This document shows positions 26,092 through 34,625 of a stretch of 64,000 nucleotides of DNA, piece after piece; the stretch's first letter is position 1; each line of letters starts with the position of its first letter. Origin of the DNA: DAOTXR01 sp034435375 (GTDB taxonomy: Bacteria > Chloroflexota > Anaerolineae > Aggregatilineales > UBA3940); assembly GCA_034435375.1 (NCBI GenBank), contig DAOTXR010000077.1, positions 121,870 through 185,869 on the forward strand, written 5' to 3'. The notes under the pieces are model-generated. The model was not told the origin of the DNA. It did no database searches and worked only from the letters and a program-made list of their open reading frames with translations. A program made the position numbers and the translations under genes.

Positions 26092-26195
26092 TGCCGGTTT
26101 TTTGCCAGCCGAGACATAGCGCTACACAAAATGGCTGTGCAGCCTGAGAGCGAGAGAACGTGGACCTGTTTCTGGGATGGCCGCCACACGCCCGA

Positions 26196-28106
26196 TCATT
26201 GCTGTGCTTCCAGGATCACGATTCGTTCCAAGGTAGACGCCGTCAGGTGAGCTTCATTGCGGAGGATCAGAACCAGGGGGTGGTCATATATCGTGAAGGA
26301 CTCGTCAGCAAACCCCAGGATCACACTGCATGTCGTTGATGCCGCCATGGGGTTAGGTAACCCAGCCCGGTTGAAGGTGTCATCACATACCATGACATTG
26401 CCCAGATGGGGATATCGACTGAACGACCGTTCCAGTCTGAAGCCCAGATCTCCCGCGAAAAGTGCTCGGTAGTAGGCTGCCGTCAGGGGGTAACGATTGG
26501 ACAGCCGGGGGATGACACCGTACAGTCGGTTGCTCGACAGGATCATATAGTCCGACTCGGCTACCTGGGCCAGCATAGCTTTAAGTTTGGAGGTGTCGTC
26601 CGGCTCTGCAAATGGATCCACAGTGTGGACACGGTATTGTTGATCGCGGATATAGCCGGAGCCGTCCACGATCAAGTCCAGCGGCAGAGGATCGTCCCCC
26701 CGTTCGACGGCGACAATCGTGCCAGGGGGCAGGGTGCGGTAAATCCACTGGCTGGCTGCCAGCCAGGGATGCGGTTGGCGATACATTGCCGTAAAGGCCA
26801 CGGCGTACAGCACTGTCACCCCCATTGTCGATGCCGCCAGGGTCAATTTCAGTGCGTTGACTCCTGAGGTGATTTGGCCCCCTGATCGAGTGCTCAGCAT
26901 CCCACCTGCCAGTGCGAACAACGTCGGTGTGAGTGGCATCATGTAACGCGGGAATTTGACGAACTGAACACCGCCCACAAACAGCACTGCAGCTGCCCAG
27001 ATCACCACTACGCCAATATCATGCCGGGGAGAACGAGTCAGATTGACGACCGTCCAGATCAGTCCGGCGTAGATGACTAGAGTCAACAGGGGTCCGAGTG
27101 TCCAGCGGGCCTGCTGGTCAATGTGATATAGCACTGGCGCTGTGCCGATATACTGGCGCACGAAGGGCCAATCCATCTCGCCTGAGATCACACGTGCCTG
27201 GGTGACCATGCCGCTCACAAACGGCGCTGGGTCGAGGACGACATAGGGATTGGTCGCAGTGAAGGTTGCTGCGGCGGCAAGTACCGTTGTCCAAAAGGTG
27301 ATATGGTCACGTAGTCGGGGCAGCGGGAGGCAGGATGATTTCATGGGCAGGTCGAAGGCAAGGAACCCTGCGAGCAGGGGGGCCATCAGCAGCAGACCAG
27401 TCACCTTGCTGCCGATGGCCAGCCCCGCTGCCATCCCGGCCAGCAGGCTGTCGCGACGTCGGTGGGTATGCACATAGCGCACGGACAGCCAGACGGCAAC
27501 CGTGCTGAACAGCGCCAGTGCGCTGTCTACTGTGCCAAAATGTGCGTTCTGGAGGTGCAGCACGGCGAAGCAGGCCAGTACAGATGCTAGCAGACCCGCC
27601 TGCCAACCAAACAGCGCATGCGCAAGCAAGGCGGCAGCCAGGATGGTCAATGTATCGCACAGGGCTGAGAACGCCCGCCCCACATAGGTCAAGTGGTTGA
27701 AACGCGGCGCTCCGCCAACGTTCAGAAGATGGCCCACGAATGTGTCAGGTGCAATGGACTGGCATCCGGACGGCGCGATCTCGCACGTAAGATGGAGTAG
27801 CTGCTGCACTGTCACGGTAGTGTAGAGTGGCAGGTGTCCATAGGGATATGGTCTTTGCTCGCCCTGACGTGTGCGGAATGGGTTTAACGGAGAGAGCGCA
27901 GGAGTCAAAGCTTGGCGTGAGCTAGCAGGTAGCTCGATGGTCTCAGCCACGAACAGGATGGCTCGCTCGTCGGGGTGAAACTGCTGCCCGTCATCCCAGT
28001 CGGCGTGATCAAATCGCAACCATGCGCCAACCAGCATAATCAGCACCAGGGCTGCCGCGTGCCATAGATACCACTGCCGGGGCAGGGAGACATTAGTGGT
28101 CTTCAT
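26196..28106 (-). CDS. GT-C membrane glycosyltransferase, paralogue of the fusion's N-terminal half
   Basis: The 636-residue protein has about ten membrane helices and a first outer loop DWDDGQQFHPDERAILFVAE with the acidic residues of PMT/ArnT-type GT-C enzymes. Its C-terminal outer domain (YMILSSNRLYGVIPRL...YPLTAAYYRALFAGDLGF...FTIYDHPLVLILRNE) matches, segment by segment, the middle of the 1795-residue fusion (YLTISSNRFYGSLPRN...TAYYQALFNGELGY...WTVYDHPRVFVFRR). It is therefore a stand-alone copy of the fused enzyme, without DUF2298. ATG 28106 is used; a TTG two codons earlier is possible. It stands alone between the liv operon and the bL21 promoter. Confidence 0.85.
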   Translation of the reverse strand: MKTTNVSLPRQWYLWHAAALVLIMLVGAWLRFDHADWDDGQQFHPDERAILFVAETIELPASSRQALTPALSPLNPFRTRQGEQRPYPYGHLPLYTTVTVQQLLHLTCEIAPSGCQSIAPDTFVGHLLNVGGAPRFNHLTYVGRAFSALCDTLTILAAALLAHALFGWQAGLLASVLACFAVLHLQNAHFGTVDSALALFSTVAVWLSVRYVHTHRRRDSLLAGMAAGLAIGSKVTGLLLMAPLLAGFLAFDLPMKSSCLPLPRLRDHITFWTTVLAAAATFTATNPYVVLDPAPFVSGMVTQARVISGEMDWPFVRQYIGTAPVLYHIDQQARWTLGPLLTLVIYAGLIWTVVNLTRSPRHDIGVVVIWAAAVLFVGGVQFVKFPRYMMPLTPTLFALAGGMLSTRSGGQITSGVNALKLTLAASTMGVTVLYAVAFTAMYRQPHPWLAASQWIYRTLPPGTIVAVERGDDPLPLDLIVDGSGYIRDQQYRVHTVDPFAEPDDTSKLKAMLAQVAESDYMILSSNRLYGVIPRLSNRYPLTAAYYRALFAGDLGFRLERSFSRYPHLGNVMVCDDTFNRAGLPNPMAASTTCSVILGFADESFTIYDHPLVLILRNEAHLTASTLERIVILEAQQ

Positions 28107-28143
28107 AGGCAAGACGATAGCCGCAAGTTGACTTTTGAGCCTC

Positions 28144-28200
28144 TGGCCGAAGGCATTTTTCGGTCAAGGTCGGGATTTCATCGAAACCATTTGGCAAACC
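28144..28200 (+). repeat. Dispersed 57-bp two-hairpin element, copy A
   Basis: This segment aligns over its whole 57-base length with copies at 37307-37363 and 51425-51481. It can form CCGAA/TTCGG as the first hairpin and a weaker GGATTTC/GAAACC second one. It is read here on the plus strand, between the liv operon end and the GT-C gene on the minus strand. Confidence 0.5.
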
Positions 28201-28220
28201 ATTCGTGGCTGTAACAGATT

Positions 28221-28266
28221 AAGGGTTTCTCCGAAAGTCTTTGAAAAGACTTTCGGAGAAACCCTT
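28221..28266. terminator. Perfect 22-bp inverted repeat after livF
   Basis: Bases 28221-28242 and 28245-28266 are exact reverse complements separated by two bases. The hairpin begins 17 bases after the livF stop codon. No T-run follows on either strand, so it may act as a strong RNA-end stabiliser or an unusual terminator. It shares GGTTTC and CCGAAAG words with the neighbouring 57-bp element. Confidence 0.6.
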
Positions 28267-28282
28267 GAGAGCTGGCAGTGAG

Positions 28283-28996
28283 CTAGTTCTCGCCCAGATA
28301 TGCCTTGCGCACCATCTCGTTGGCAAGCAGCTCCTTGCCACTGCCCGCCAACACGATCTCTCCGGTTTGCAGCACGTAACCTCGGTCGCAGATCGAAAGC
28401 GCGATCTGAGCATTCTGCTCGACCAGCAGGATCGTAGTCCCCTGCTGGTTAAGCTGCTGGATGACTTCAAAGATTTCCTGCACAAGGATTGGCGCGAGAC
28501 CCATCGATGGCTCGTCCAACAGCAGGATACGCGGGTTTGCCATCAAAGCCCGCCCGATGGCAAGCATTTGCTGCTCACCGCCGGAGAGTGTCCCGCCGCG
28601 CTGGTTCTGCCGCTCCTTGAGCCGCGGGAAAGTGCGGTACACCAGGTCGAGCGATTCCTCAATGCCATTGCGGTCGCTACGGGAGTAGGCCCCCATGTCA
28701 AGGTTCTCTCGCACGGTCAGGCGTGCGAAGATACGTCGCCCTTCGGGGGCTTGAGTCACGCCCATCTTAGCGATAGCGTGCGGTGGTTTGTGTGTAATGT
28801 TCTCCCCATCTAGGATCACCGAGCCGTGACGGGCAGGGGTAATCCCGCAGATGGTATTGAGAGTGGTCGATTTGCCTGCCCCGTTGCCGCCGATCAGCGT
28901 GACGATCTCACCATGTTCGACGGTGAGCGAGATGCCATGCAGTGCATGGATGTTGCCGTAGTACGTATGAATGTCGTGAACTTCGAGTAGTGCCAT
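28283..28996 (-). CDS. livF: Branched-chain amino acid ABC transporter ATPase LivF
   Basis: The 237-residue ATPase has Walker A GGNGAGKST, the ABC signature LSGGEQQML, Walker B ILLLDEPSMGLAP and a switch His later. The ITYYGNIHALHGISLTVEHGE-like start (HDIHTYYGNIHALHGISL) and the YVLQTGEIVLAGSGKELL end are typical of LivF. With LivG it powers the LivHM permease. Its ATG overlaps the livG stop by one base (TAATG), and it is the last gene of the operon. Confidence 0.95.
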   Translation of the reverse strand: MALLEVHDIHTYYGNIHALHGISLTVEHGEIVTLIGGNGAGKSTTLNTICGITPARHGSVILDGENITHKPPHAIAKMGVTQAPEGRRIFARLTVRENLDMGAYSRSDRNGIEESLDLVYRTFPRLKERQNQRGGTLSGGEQQMLAIGRALMANPRILLLDEPSMGLAPILVQEIFEVIQQLNQQGTTILLVEQNAQIALSICDRGYVLQTGEIVLAGSGKELLANEMVRKAYLGEN

Positions 28997-29775
28997 TAGT
29001 GTACCTGCTCCATGGGCTTACCCAGGTAGGCTTCAATCACCTTTGGGTCTCTCTGGACCTCGGAGGGTGTTCCTTCAGAGATCTTGACGCCATAGTCAAG
29101 CACCGTGACCTGATCAGAGATGCCCATCACAACGCGCATGTCGTGCTCGATCAACAGGATTGTCAGCTTAAGCTCGTCGCGCAGTCGAACGATGAATGCC
29201 ATCAAATCGCTGGTCTCCTGCGGATTCATGCCGGCTGTAGGCTCGTCCAGCAGCAGCAACGAAGGTTGATTGGCCAGTGCTCGGGCGATCTCCAGCCGCC
29301 GCTGCGCGCCGTAGGGCAAATTGCGGGCCAAGTCGTTAGCGTGCTCCCGCAAGCCAACCAGTTCCAGCAGTTCCAATGCAAAGCGCAGAGCAGCCTTTTC
29401 TTCATTCACGGTGCTCGGGGGCCGGAAGATGCCACCGAACATGCCGCTCTGCAGACGCGGATGGTGGCCAACCAGTGTATTTTCGACGGCAGTCATGGCT
29501 TTAAACAGACGGATGTTCTGGTAGGTACGGGCGATCCCGCGCTTGGCAACCTGGTCAGGGGACAGCCCAACCAATGACTCGCCCTTGAACAGAATATCGC
29601 CCTCTTCCGGCACGTAGAAGCCAGTGATGCAGTTAAAGAGGGTTGTCTTGCCTGCACCATTCGGGCCGATCACGCTGGCGATGACGCACTCAGGCACTGC
29701 CAGATCCAGACGGTTGATGGCAGTCAGACCGCCGAAGCGCTTGGTGACCTGTGAAATCTCGAACACAGTGCTCAT
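28996..29775 (-). CDS. livG: Branched-chain amino acid ABC transporter ATPase LivG
   Basis: The 259-residue protein carries Walker A GPNGAGKTT, an Asn/Thr-rich NCITGFYVPEEGDILFKG stretch and a GIARTYQNIRLFKAMTAVEN loop typical of LivG. Walker B is LLLLDEPTAGMNP. The ABC signature is the family variant YGAQRRLEIARAL, in which LSGGQ reads LPYGAQ, as is normal for LivG. It overlaps livM by ATGA and livF by TAATG, so the four transport genes are tightly coupled. Confidence 0.95.
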   Translation of the reverse strand: MSTVFEISQVTKRFGGLTAINRLDLAVPECVIASVIGPNGAGKTTLFNCITGFYVPEEGDILFKGESLVGLSPDQVAKRGIARTYQNIRLFKAMTAVENTLVGHHPRLQSGMFGGIFRPPSTVNEEKAALRFALELLELVGLREHANDLARNLPYGAQRRLEIARALANQPSLLLLDEPTAGMNPQETSDLMAFIVRLRDELKLTILLIEHDMRVVMGISDQVTVLDYGVKISEGTPSEVQRDPKVIEAYLGKPMEQVH

Positions 29776-31361
29776 GCCGCCTCGTCTCCTGGGATAGGTA
29801 TCGCGCTGCCCTCGGCCACGTTTTCTTCTTCGACCTCCTCTTCTTCGTGCATCTCAAGTCGGCGACGAGAGGAGGGCCACAGACCTTCAGGGCGCAGGAT
29901 CATCATCACGACAAGCAGAGCGCCAAAGGCTACAATGCGGAAGCTCTCCAACTCACGCAGGATCTCGGGCAGGCCCTTGAGAGCAAAGGCTCCCAGGATC
30001 ACGCCAGGGATGCTGCCCATTCCGCCAACGATCACCACAGCTAGGACGTTGATCGACACCATCAGCGTGAGGTCGTCGGGAGCAGCAAACTGGTTACGTG
30101 AGGCAAACAGCAGCCCGCCAAGCCCGGCGAACGCAGCGCCAATTCCGAAGGCCATCAACTTGTAGGTCAGTGTGTTAATGCCCATAGCTTGCGCGACAGT
30201 CTCATCCTCGCGAATAGCGATCCAGGCGCGCCCCACACGAGAATTCTGGAGACGGTCGGTAATGAAGATCACAATCAGGATGCCGATCAGGATTAGATAC
30301 AGGAACTGACGCTCGTTGTTGAAGGGGATTCCGAAGAAGAATGGCTCACCCACGCCGGGGATGCCGTTGGCCCCGTTGAAAAACCATGCCATAGCATCGC
30401 TTTTAACCAGCACGCGGATGATCTCGCCAAACCCCAGAGTCACAATGGCTAAGTAGTCGCCACGCAGACGCAGCACCGGAATGCCCAGCAAGACGCCCGC
30501 TAACGCAGCCAAGATCAGCGCAATCGGAACGGTTACCCAGAAATCCCACAACAGGTGATGGGGCTTGGGGGCTGTCAGCAGGGCAACCGTATAAGCACCT
30601 ACTGAGAAGAAAGCCACATAGCCCAGGTCGAGCAGACCTGCCAGTCCCACCACGATGTTAAGACCCAGGCCCAGCAGTACATAGATGCCGACTGTGCCGA
30701 GAGTGAAGTTCCAGTACTTGTTCAAGAACTGAGGGATCAGGAATATGACTAGCAACAACACACCGTACATGGCATAGGTAGCAGAGCGGCTGCGCTGCAC
30801 GGTCTTGACTATGGACAGGTTACGAATGGCCTCACCAGCTTGCTGCCACCAGGCAACAAATGGCCTCTGAAGCCTCCCTCGACCGGCGCCGCGTGCCAGT
30901 GCGCCACCTGTTGCGCCTGCCGCAGCCAGCAGCCCGAGGTAGATCAGCGCTGCCACGACAGGGCTTGTCTGATGGAACAACATCAGGTTGACCGATTGCG
31001 GTGAGAGAGCGTTCAGATAGGGGCGCATGTCCACGTCTGGGCCGCTATACTGCACAATACCCACGATCCCAATGAACATGCCCACGACGCAACCCGCTGC
31101 GATGCCTGCAGAGAGACCACTGATCAGTGCGTGGCGCCACGTATCGGATTCGGTCGGCTTGGCCGCATTCGAGCCTGCCCAAAGTCCCAAGAGGCCGATG
31201 AAGATGGATAGCCCGACGATGAGCATGCCCTGGCTGGAGCCGCCGAGGATGCCACTGATCAGATCAGCGGCCGTGACCGAGAAACCAATCAGCGACAGGA
31301 AGATGATCACAGCCCCGAAAATGGACCCAGTGCGCAGGCTGTTTCGCAAGTGAGCTTCCAT
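29772..31361 (-). CDS. livM: Branched-chain amino acid ABC transporter permease LivM with long N-terminal extension
   Basis: The C-terminal part (about 195-510) is a standard LivM permease: LGLNIVVGLAGLLDLGYVAFFSVGAYTVALL, then LRLRGDYLAIVTLGFGEIIR, and GRAWIAIREDETVAQAMGIN with the coupling-helix region. The first 190 residues add about four more hydrophobic helices (near 13-35, 45-63, 80-103, 135-155) and a basic loop, making the protein 529 residues instead of the usual 300-420. The C-terminal tail is acidic (EMHEEEEVEEEN). It overlaps livH by one base and livG by ATGA. Confidence 0.93.
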   Translation of the reverse strand: MEAHLRNSLRTGSIFGAVIIFLSLIGFSVTAADLISGILGGSSQGMLIVGLSIFIGLLGLWAGSNAAKPTESDTWRHALISGLSAGIAAGCVVGMFIGIVGIVQYSGPDVDMRPYLNALSPQSVNLMLFHQTSPVVAALIYLGLLAAAGATGGALARGAGRGRLQRPFVAWWQQAGEAIRNLSIVKTVQRSRSATYAMYGVLLLVIFLIPQFLNKYWNFTLGTVGIYVLLGLGLNIVVGLAGLLDLGYVAFFSVGAYTVALLTAPKPHHLLWDFWVTVPIALILAALAGVLLGIPVLRLRGDYLAIVTLGFGEIIRVLVKSDAMAWFFNGANGIPGVGEPFFFGIPFNNERQFLYLILIGILIVIFITDRLQNSRVGRAWIAIREDETVAQAMGINTLTYKLMAFGIGAAFAGLGGLLFASRNQFAAPDDLTLMVSINVLAVVIVGGMGSIPGVILGAFALKGLPEILRELESFRIVAFGALLVVMMILRPEGLWPSSRRRLEMHEEEEVEEENVAEGSAIPIPGDEAA

Positions 31362-32464
31362 TAGACCTTCTCCTCCAACAAAGCTTCACCCAGGATGCCA
31401 GACGGGCGGAAGATCAGCACCAGCACCAAGATCGCAAAAGCGATCACGTCTTTAAGCTGGAAGTCAAAACCCAGCGCCGCGGGTCCAGAGGACTCGACGA
31501 TGCCCAGGAACAAGGCTCCCAGCATGGCCCCTCGAAGGTTGCCAATGCCTCCCAACACAGCCGCCGTGAATGCTTTGATGCCGGGGATGAACCCGACGGC
31601 GTGGAAAATTTGCCCGTAGTGAATGCCCCACATCACCCCCGCTGCACCTGCCAGAGCGCCAGCGATCAGAAATGTCTGGCTGATCACGCCGTCCACATCG
31701 ACACCCATCAACGCTGCTGTCTGTTTGTCTTCGGAGACTGCACGCATGGCGCGCCCCAGGCGAGTACGCTCTACGACAGTGTCCAAGCCGATCAGCAGTA
31801 CGATGGCCAGGACAAAGGTGAAGGCCCCCGTGTAACTGATCAGCACCTGTTCTTCGCCAATGACAAGAGTCCAGCCTACGGCACGATCCAGGACGCTAGG
31901 ATTGACGTAGGTATGACGCTGGGGGCCAAACATCAACTGTGCAGCGTTCTGCAAAAAGATCGAGGCCCCAATGGCGCTGATCAGCGGCACCAAGCGTGGC
32001 GCTTTACGCAGAGGGCGGTAGGCGATCCGCTCCAATGTGAAGCCTGTCATCATTGAAGCGCCAATCCCGGCGGCAAAAGCCAGCGGCACGCCGATGTACC
32101 AGTACCTCTCCATGAATGACGTATTGGTAGCAGGATCGACAATCAGAGCATTGAATGCCTCAAACACGAAGTAGCCGCCGAAGGCTCCTGCCATGAAGAC
32201 CTCGCTGTGCGCAAAGTTGATCATGCGTAGGATGCCATACACCAAAGTATAGCCGATGGCGATCAGTGCGTAGACGCTGCCGATGATGATGCCTGAGATG
32301 GCGAATCTCACCCAGGCAGCAGGGCCATACACAGCCTCGACGACCAGCACGGTGTACAGACGCCATGCCAGAAATACTACAAACAGGATGCCGATGACGA
32401 TTTGGGAAATCTGGTAGTTACTCAGGCGCTTTTTGGCGTGAAGTGGAGCAGCAACTTCTGCCAT
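31361..32464 (-). CDS. livH: Branched-chain amino acid ABC transporter permease LivH
   Basis: The 367-residue permease has the LivH core: GIIIGSVYALIAIGYTLVYGILRMINFAHSEVFM early on, RLVPLISAIGASIFLQN, and GRAMRAVSEDKQTAALMGVDVD as the ATPase-coupling region. GGIGNLRGAMLGALFLGIVES and IFRPSGILGE close it. ATG 32464 is preceded by AGAGG; a TTG-type frame extension upstream runs into the intergenic hairpin. It forms the membrane channel with LivM. It follows livK after about 150 bases that hold a stem-loop. Confidence 0.93.
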   Translation of the reverse strand: MAEVAAPLHAKKRLSNYQISQIVIGILFVVFLAWRLYTVLVVEAVYGPAAWVRFAISGIIIGSVYALIAIGYTLVYGILRMINFAHSEVFMAGAFGGYFVFEAFNALIVDPATNTSFMERYWYIGVPLAFAAGIGASMMTGFTLERIAYRPLRKAPRLVPLISAIGASIFLQNAAQLMFGPQRHTYVNPSVLDRAVGWTLVIGEEQVLISYTGAFTFVLAIVLLIGLDTVVERTRLGRAMRAVSEDKQTAALMGVDVDGVISQTFLIAGALAGAAGVMWGIHYGQIFHAVGFIPGIKAFTAAVLGGIGNLRGAMLGALFLGIVESSGPAALGFDFQLKDVIAFAILVLVLIFRPSGILGEALLEEKV

Positions 32465-32538
32465 GTGTGGATACCTCTCTCCTCCCTGCCAGGGGGACAC
32501 AACACATTGGGCAGGATTCTTAGTAGATGCAGTGCAAA

Positions 32539-32572
32539 CTGGCAGGGCAAGTCAGGCGGCCTGCCCTGCCAG
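32539..32572 (-). terminator. Stem-loop between livK and livH
   Basis: CTGGCAGGGCA (32539-32549) and its exact complement (32562-32572) form an 11-bp stem with a 12-base loop, 41 bases after the livK stop. No long T-run follows. Such hairpins after the binding-protein gene often allow partial read-through, or protect the upstream message, so that the binding protein is made in excess over the permease. Confidence 0.6.
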
Positions 32573-32612
32573 CTGCAGCTAAATGTGTCTGTCGAGTGAC
32601 GGGAAGAACATG

Positions 32613-33812
32613 CTACGGCAGTTCGACCCACTCGCCGTTCTGGACCTGGTAGACGGCGAAGCCGCCCCGTTTACACTCACCAGTGGCGTCGCAGGTGATG
32701 TCACCGGTGAGGCCCGCGTAACCGGAGGTCGCACGTACAGCCTCAACCAGTGCAGCTCGCGGGATGTACAGCTTGCCGCCGCTGACAATCGCGACTTTCT
32801 TGATGGCTTCGATGATCACCATGGTGGAGTCATAGGCGAACCAGCTGTAGGGTGACAGGGCGCCTGCTGCAACGCCAAACTTCTCCTCGTACCGCGCATC
32901 AAAGTCGTCCTTGGCGGTCGAGGCTGGCGGCTCAGCCGCCGATGTGCAGTACACACCTTCGGCGTTGGCCCCTGCTAGGTCGATGAACTGCGTGCCGTAG
33001 ACACCATCATCGCTGACAAAGGGGATCTCGCCCAGACCGACGCCGCCGCGCTGGTTCACCAGCACAGCACCCTCGCCAGTGTAGCCACCGAAGAAGATCG
33101 CCTCTGGTCCGAGGGCTGCGATGGAGGTCAGGACTGCGCTGTAGTCGGTTTCGCCCACGGTAATGGCCTCGAACGCCACCACCTCACCACCCAGGCCGGT
33201 GAAGACTTCGCGCGTCCGCTCGGCCAGACCCTGGCCATATGCCCCGCCGTCGTGGATGATCGCCAGCTTGCGGACTCCCAGATCGTTGTAGAAGAAGTCC
33301 GCTGCCAGGTCGCCCTGGAAGGCGTCGCTTGCGACGACGCGGTTGAAGACCTTGCTGCCCAGCGTGGTCAGGTCGATGCGGGTGGCCGAGGGTGACACCA
33401 TGGGGATGTTTGCATCCTCATAGATGGGCATAGCCGCATTGGTCGCGCCGGAGAACTGGTGGCCCACAACAGCCACGATGGTGGGATCGGACACGAACTT
33501 GTTCGCGACCTGAGCGCCACCTTCAGGAGTCCCCATGTCGTCCTGAGCATCCATCTCGAATGTGAAGCCCTCAAACTCGCCTACATCTTCGAGAGCAAGC
33601 TGGATGGCCTGCGAGGCGTCCTGCCCGAAAGCGGAAATGTCACCGCTCATTGGGCCGGCAAAGCCGATGCGGATCGGCTCGCCCTCTGCATAGACTGCAC
33701 AGGCGCCCTCCTCCTGGCATGCTTCCGGCACAGCACCACCAGCAGCCCCGCAGCCGGTGGTTACCAACGCTGCCAAAATCACAACCAGCAGCGCAAAGAA
33801 AACCTTCTTCAT
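32613..33812 (-). CDS. livK: Branched-chain amino acid-type ABC transporter substrate-binding lipoprotein
   Basis: The 399-residue lipoprotein has a signal peptide with lipobox LVTTGC (Cys21). A type I periplasmic binding fold follows: IRIGFAGPMSGDISAFGQDASQAIQLALED, VVGHQFSGATNAAMPIYED, MVSPSATR, and VRKLAIIHDGGAYGQGLAERT, all standard LivJ/K segments. It would capture a branched-chain or similar amino acid, amide or other small compound outside the membrane; the ligand is not certain. ATG 33812 with AAGGAG 9 bases before gives a normal signal peptide. A second in-frame ATG at 33923 has an even stronger ribosome-binding site and would add 37 residues in front of the signal peptide. Confidence 0.92.
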   Translation of the reverse strand: MKKVFFALLVVILAALVTTGCGAAGGAVPEACQEEGACAVYAEGEPIRIGFAGPMSGDISAFGQDASQAIQLALEDVGEFEGFTFEMDAQDDMGTPEGGAQVANKFVSDPTIVAVVGHQFSGATNAAMPIYEDANIPMVSPSATRIDLTTLGSKVFNRVVASDAFQGDLAADFFYNDLGVRKLAIIHDGGAYGQGLAERTREVFTGLGGEVVAFEAITVGETDYSAVLTSIAALGPEAIFFGGYTGEGAVLVNQRGGVGLGEIPFVSDDGVYGTQFIDLAGANAEGVYCTSAAEPPASTAKDDFDARYEEKFGVAAGALSPYSWFAYDSTMVIIEAIKKVAIVSGGKLYIPRAALVEAVRATSGYAGLTGDITCDATGECKRGGFAVYQVQNGEWVELP

Positions 33813-33922
33813 CTGTCTTTGCTCCTTCTCCTCAGTGTGCGTGGATTCATGAGAGTTAGCGCTCTGATGCTCGCCCCCCTGGAGCGCTCTGCCCGCCCCC
33901 CTGGCGGCGGGCGTTCTCACCA

Positions 33923-34047
33923 TAGACTCCTCCTTGTGCGATCGGAGGCTATTGGTCTGCAATCAGCGTCCCTCACAGTCTGGATGGACGCTGATTGCAC
34001 TGGGCAGTTAAATACTCATCCTATCACGTACTGTTCCCTGCTGTCAA
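33923..34047 (-). promoter_or_regulatory. livK promoter and structured leader
   Basis: On the minus strand TTGACA (34042-34047) and TAGGAT (34018-34023) are 18 bases apart, so transcription would begin near 34011, about 200 bases before the livK start at 33812. A perfect 14-bp stem (33958-33971 with 33986-33999, 14-base loop) lies near the transcript start. AAGGAGGAG follows just before an in-frame ATG at 33923. This could be a regulated leader or simply a stable 5' end. Confidence 0.68.
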
Positions 34048-34079
34048 CCCCTTTTTTGAATATGACTGAAAGGACCGGA

Positions 34080-34520
34080 TTACTGTTGTGCACGCGACTG
34101 CCAGAAGCCTGTGTATTCGTCAATGATGGACAGAGCTTGCTGAAGCTCTTGAGCCCGCGGTGTGCGCAGCCATTGGCGGCACTGTTCCAGTTCCTCGATC
34201 ACTTCGTCCCGTTCGACCATGATCTCGGCCAGGGCATCTTTGTCACTAAGGGGGATGATCGGCTCTCCAGTCAGGAGGCTTTCTTCCCGCTCTTGGATGG
34301 CGCGGACCTGGATGCGGGCCCGCATACGGCGGATGACCCACACGCGAGCCATATCACCCTGGCGATGCGCCCGATGCTGTTCTGCCAATAGATATGCTGC
34401 GATAGATGGCCACAGTCGCCTGGTCCCCCCCAGCATAGGTGACTGGCTCCTGGCATATCCAGGTAGTTCGGGCTCCAGTCCCGTGGGCTCAAAATCAAGG
34501 TTCTCTGATTTACTCGACAC
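34080..34520 (-). CDS. Small helical protein of unknown function next to the AAA+ ATPase
   Basis: This 146-residue, charged, mainly helical protein is not recognised. It starts at GTG 34520, 105 bases after the AAA+ ATPase stop and on the same strand. Residues 60-140 (VIRRMRARIQVRAIQEREES...AEIMVERDEVIEELEQCRQWL) could form a coiled coil. The N-terminus holds SPMLGGTRR at 27-35, a motif also found in three proteins encoded at 44999-47653. The ribosome-binding site is weak. Codon use looks like the neighbours, but I cannot exclude an artefact. It may be a partner of the ATPase. Confidence 0.62.
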   Translation of the reverse strand: MSSKSENLDFEPTGLEPELPGYARSQSPMLGGTRRLWPSIAAYLLAEQHRAHRQGDMARVWVIRRMRARIQVRAIQEREESLLTGEPIIPLSDKDALAEIMVERDEVIEELEQCRQWLRTPRAQELQQALSIIDEYTGFWQSRAQQ

Positions 34521-34625
34521 TGGTCTTTCTATTCTTCAAACACTCATCCCTGAGGGGAGTTCCGCCGCGTGTTGTGTTGTGGGACTGTGCCGGGTTTCGG
34601 AAATGCATCTTGCTTGACATGCCGT

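Noticed and set aside
33459..34391. Open frame of 310 residues on the plus strand across the livK leader
   Set aside because: It crosses the livK promoter and signal peptide and the small protein gene on the other strand; the composition is shadow-like.
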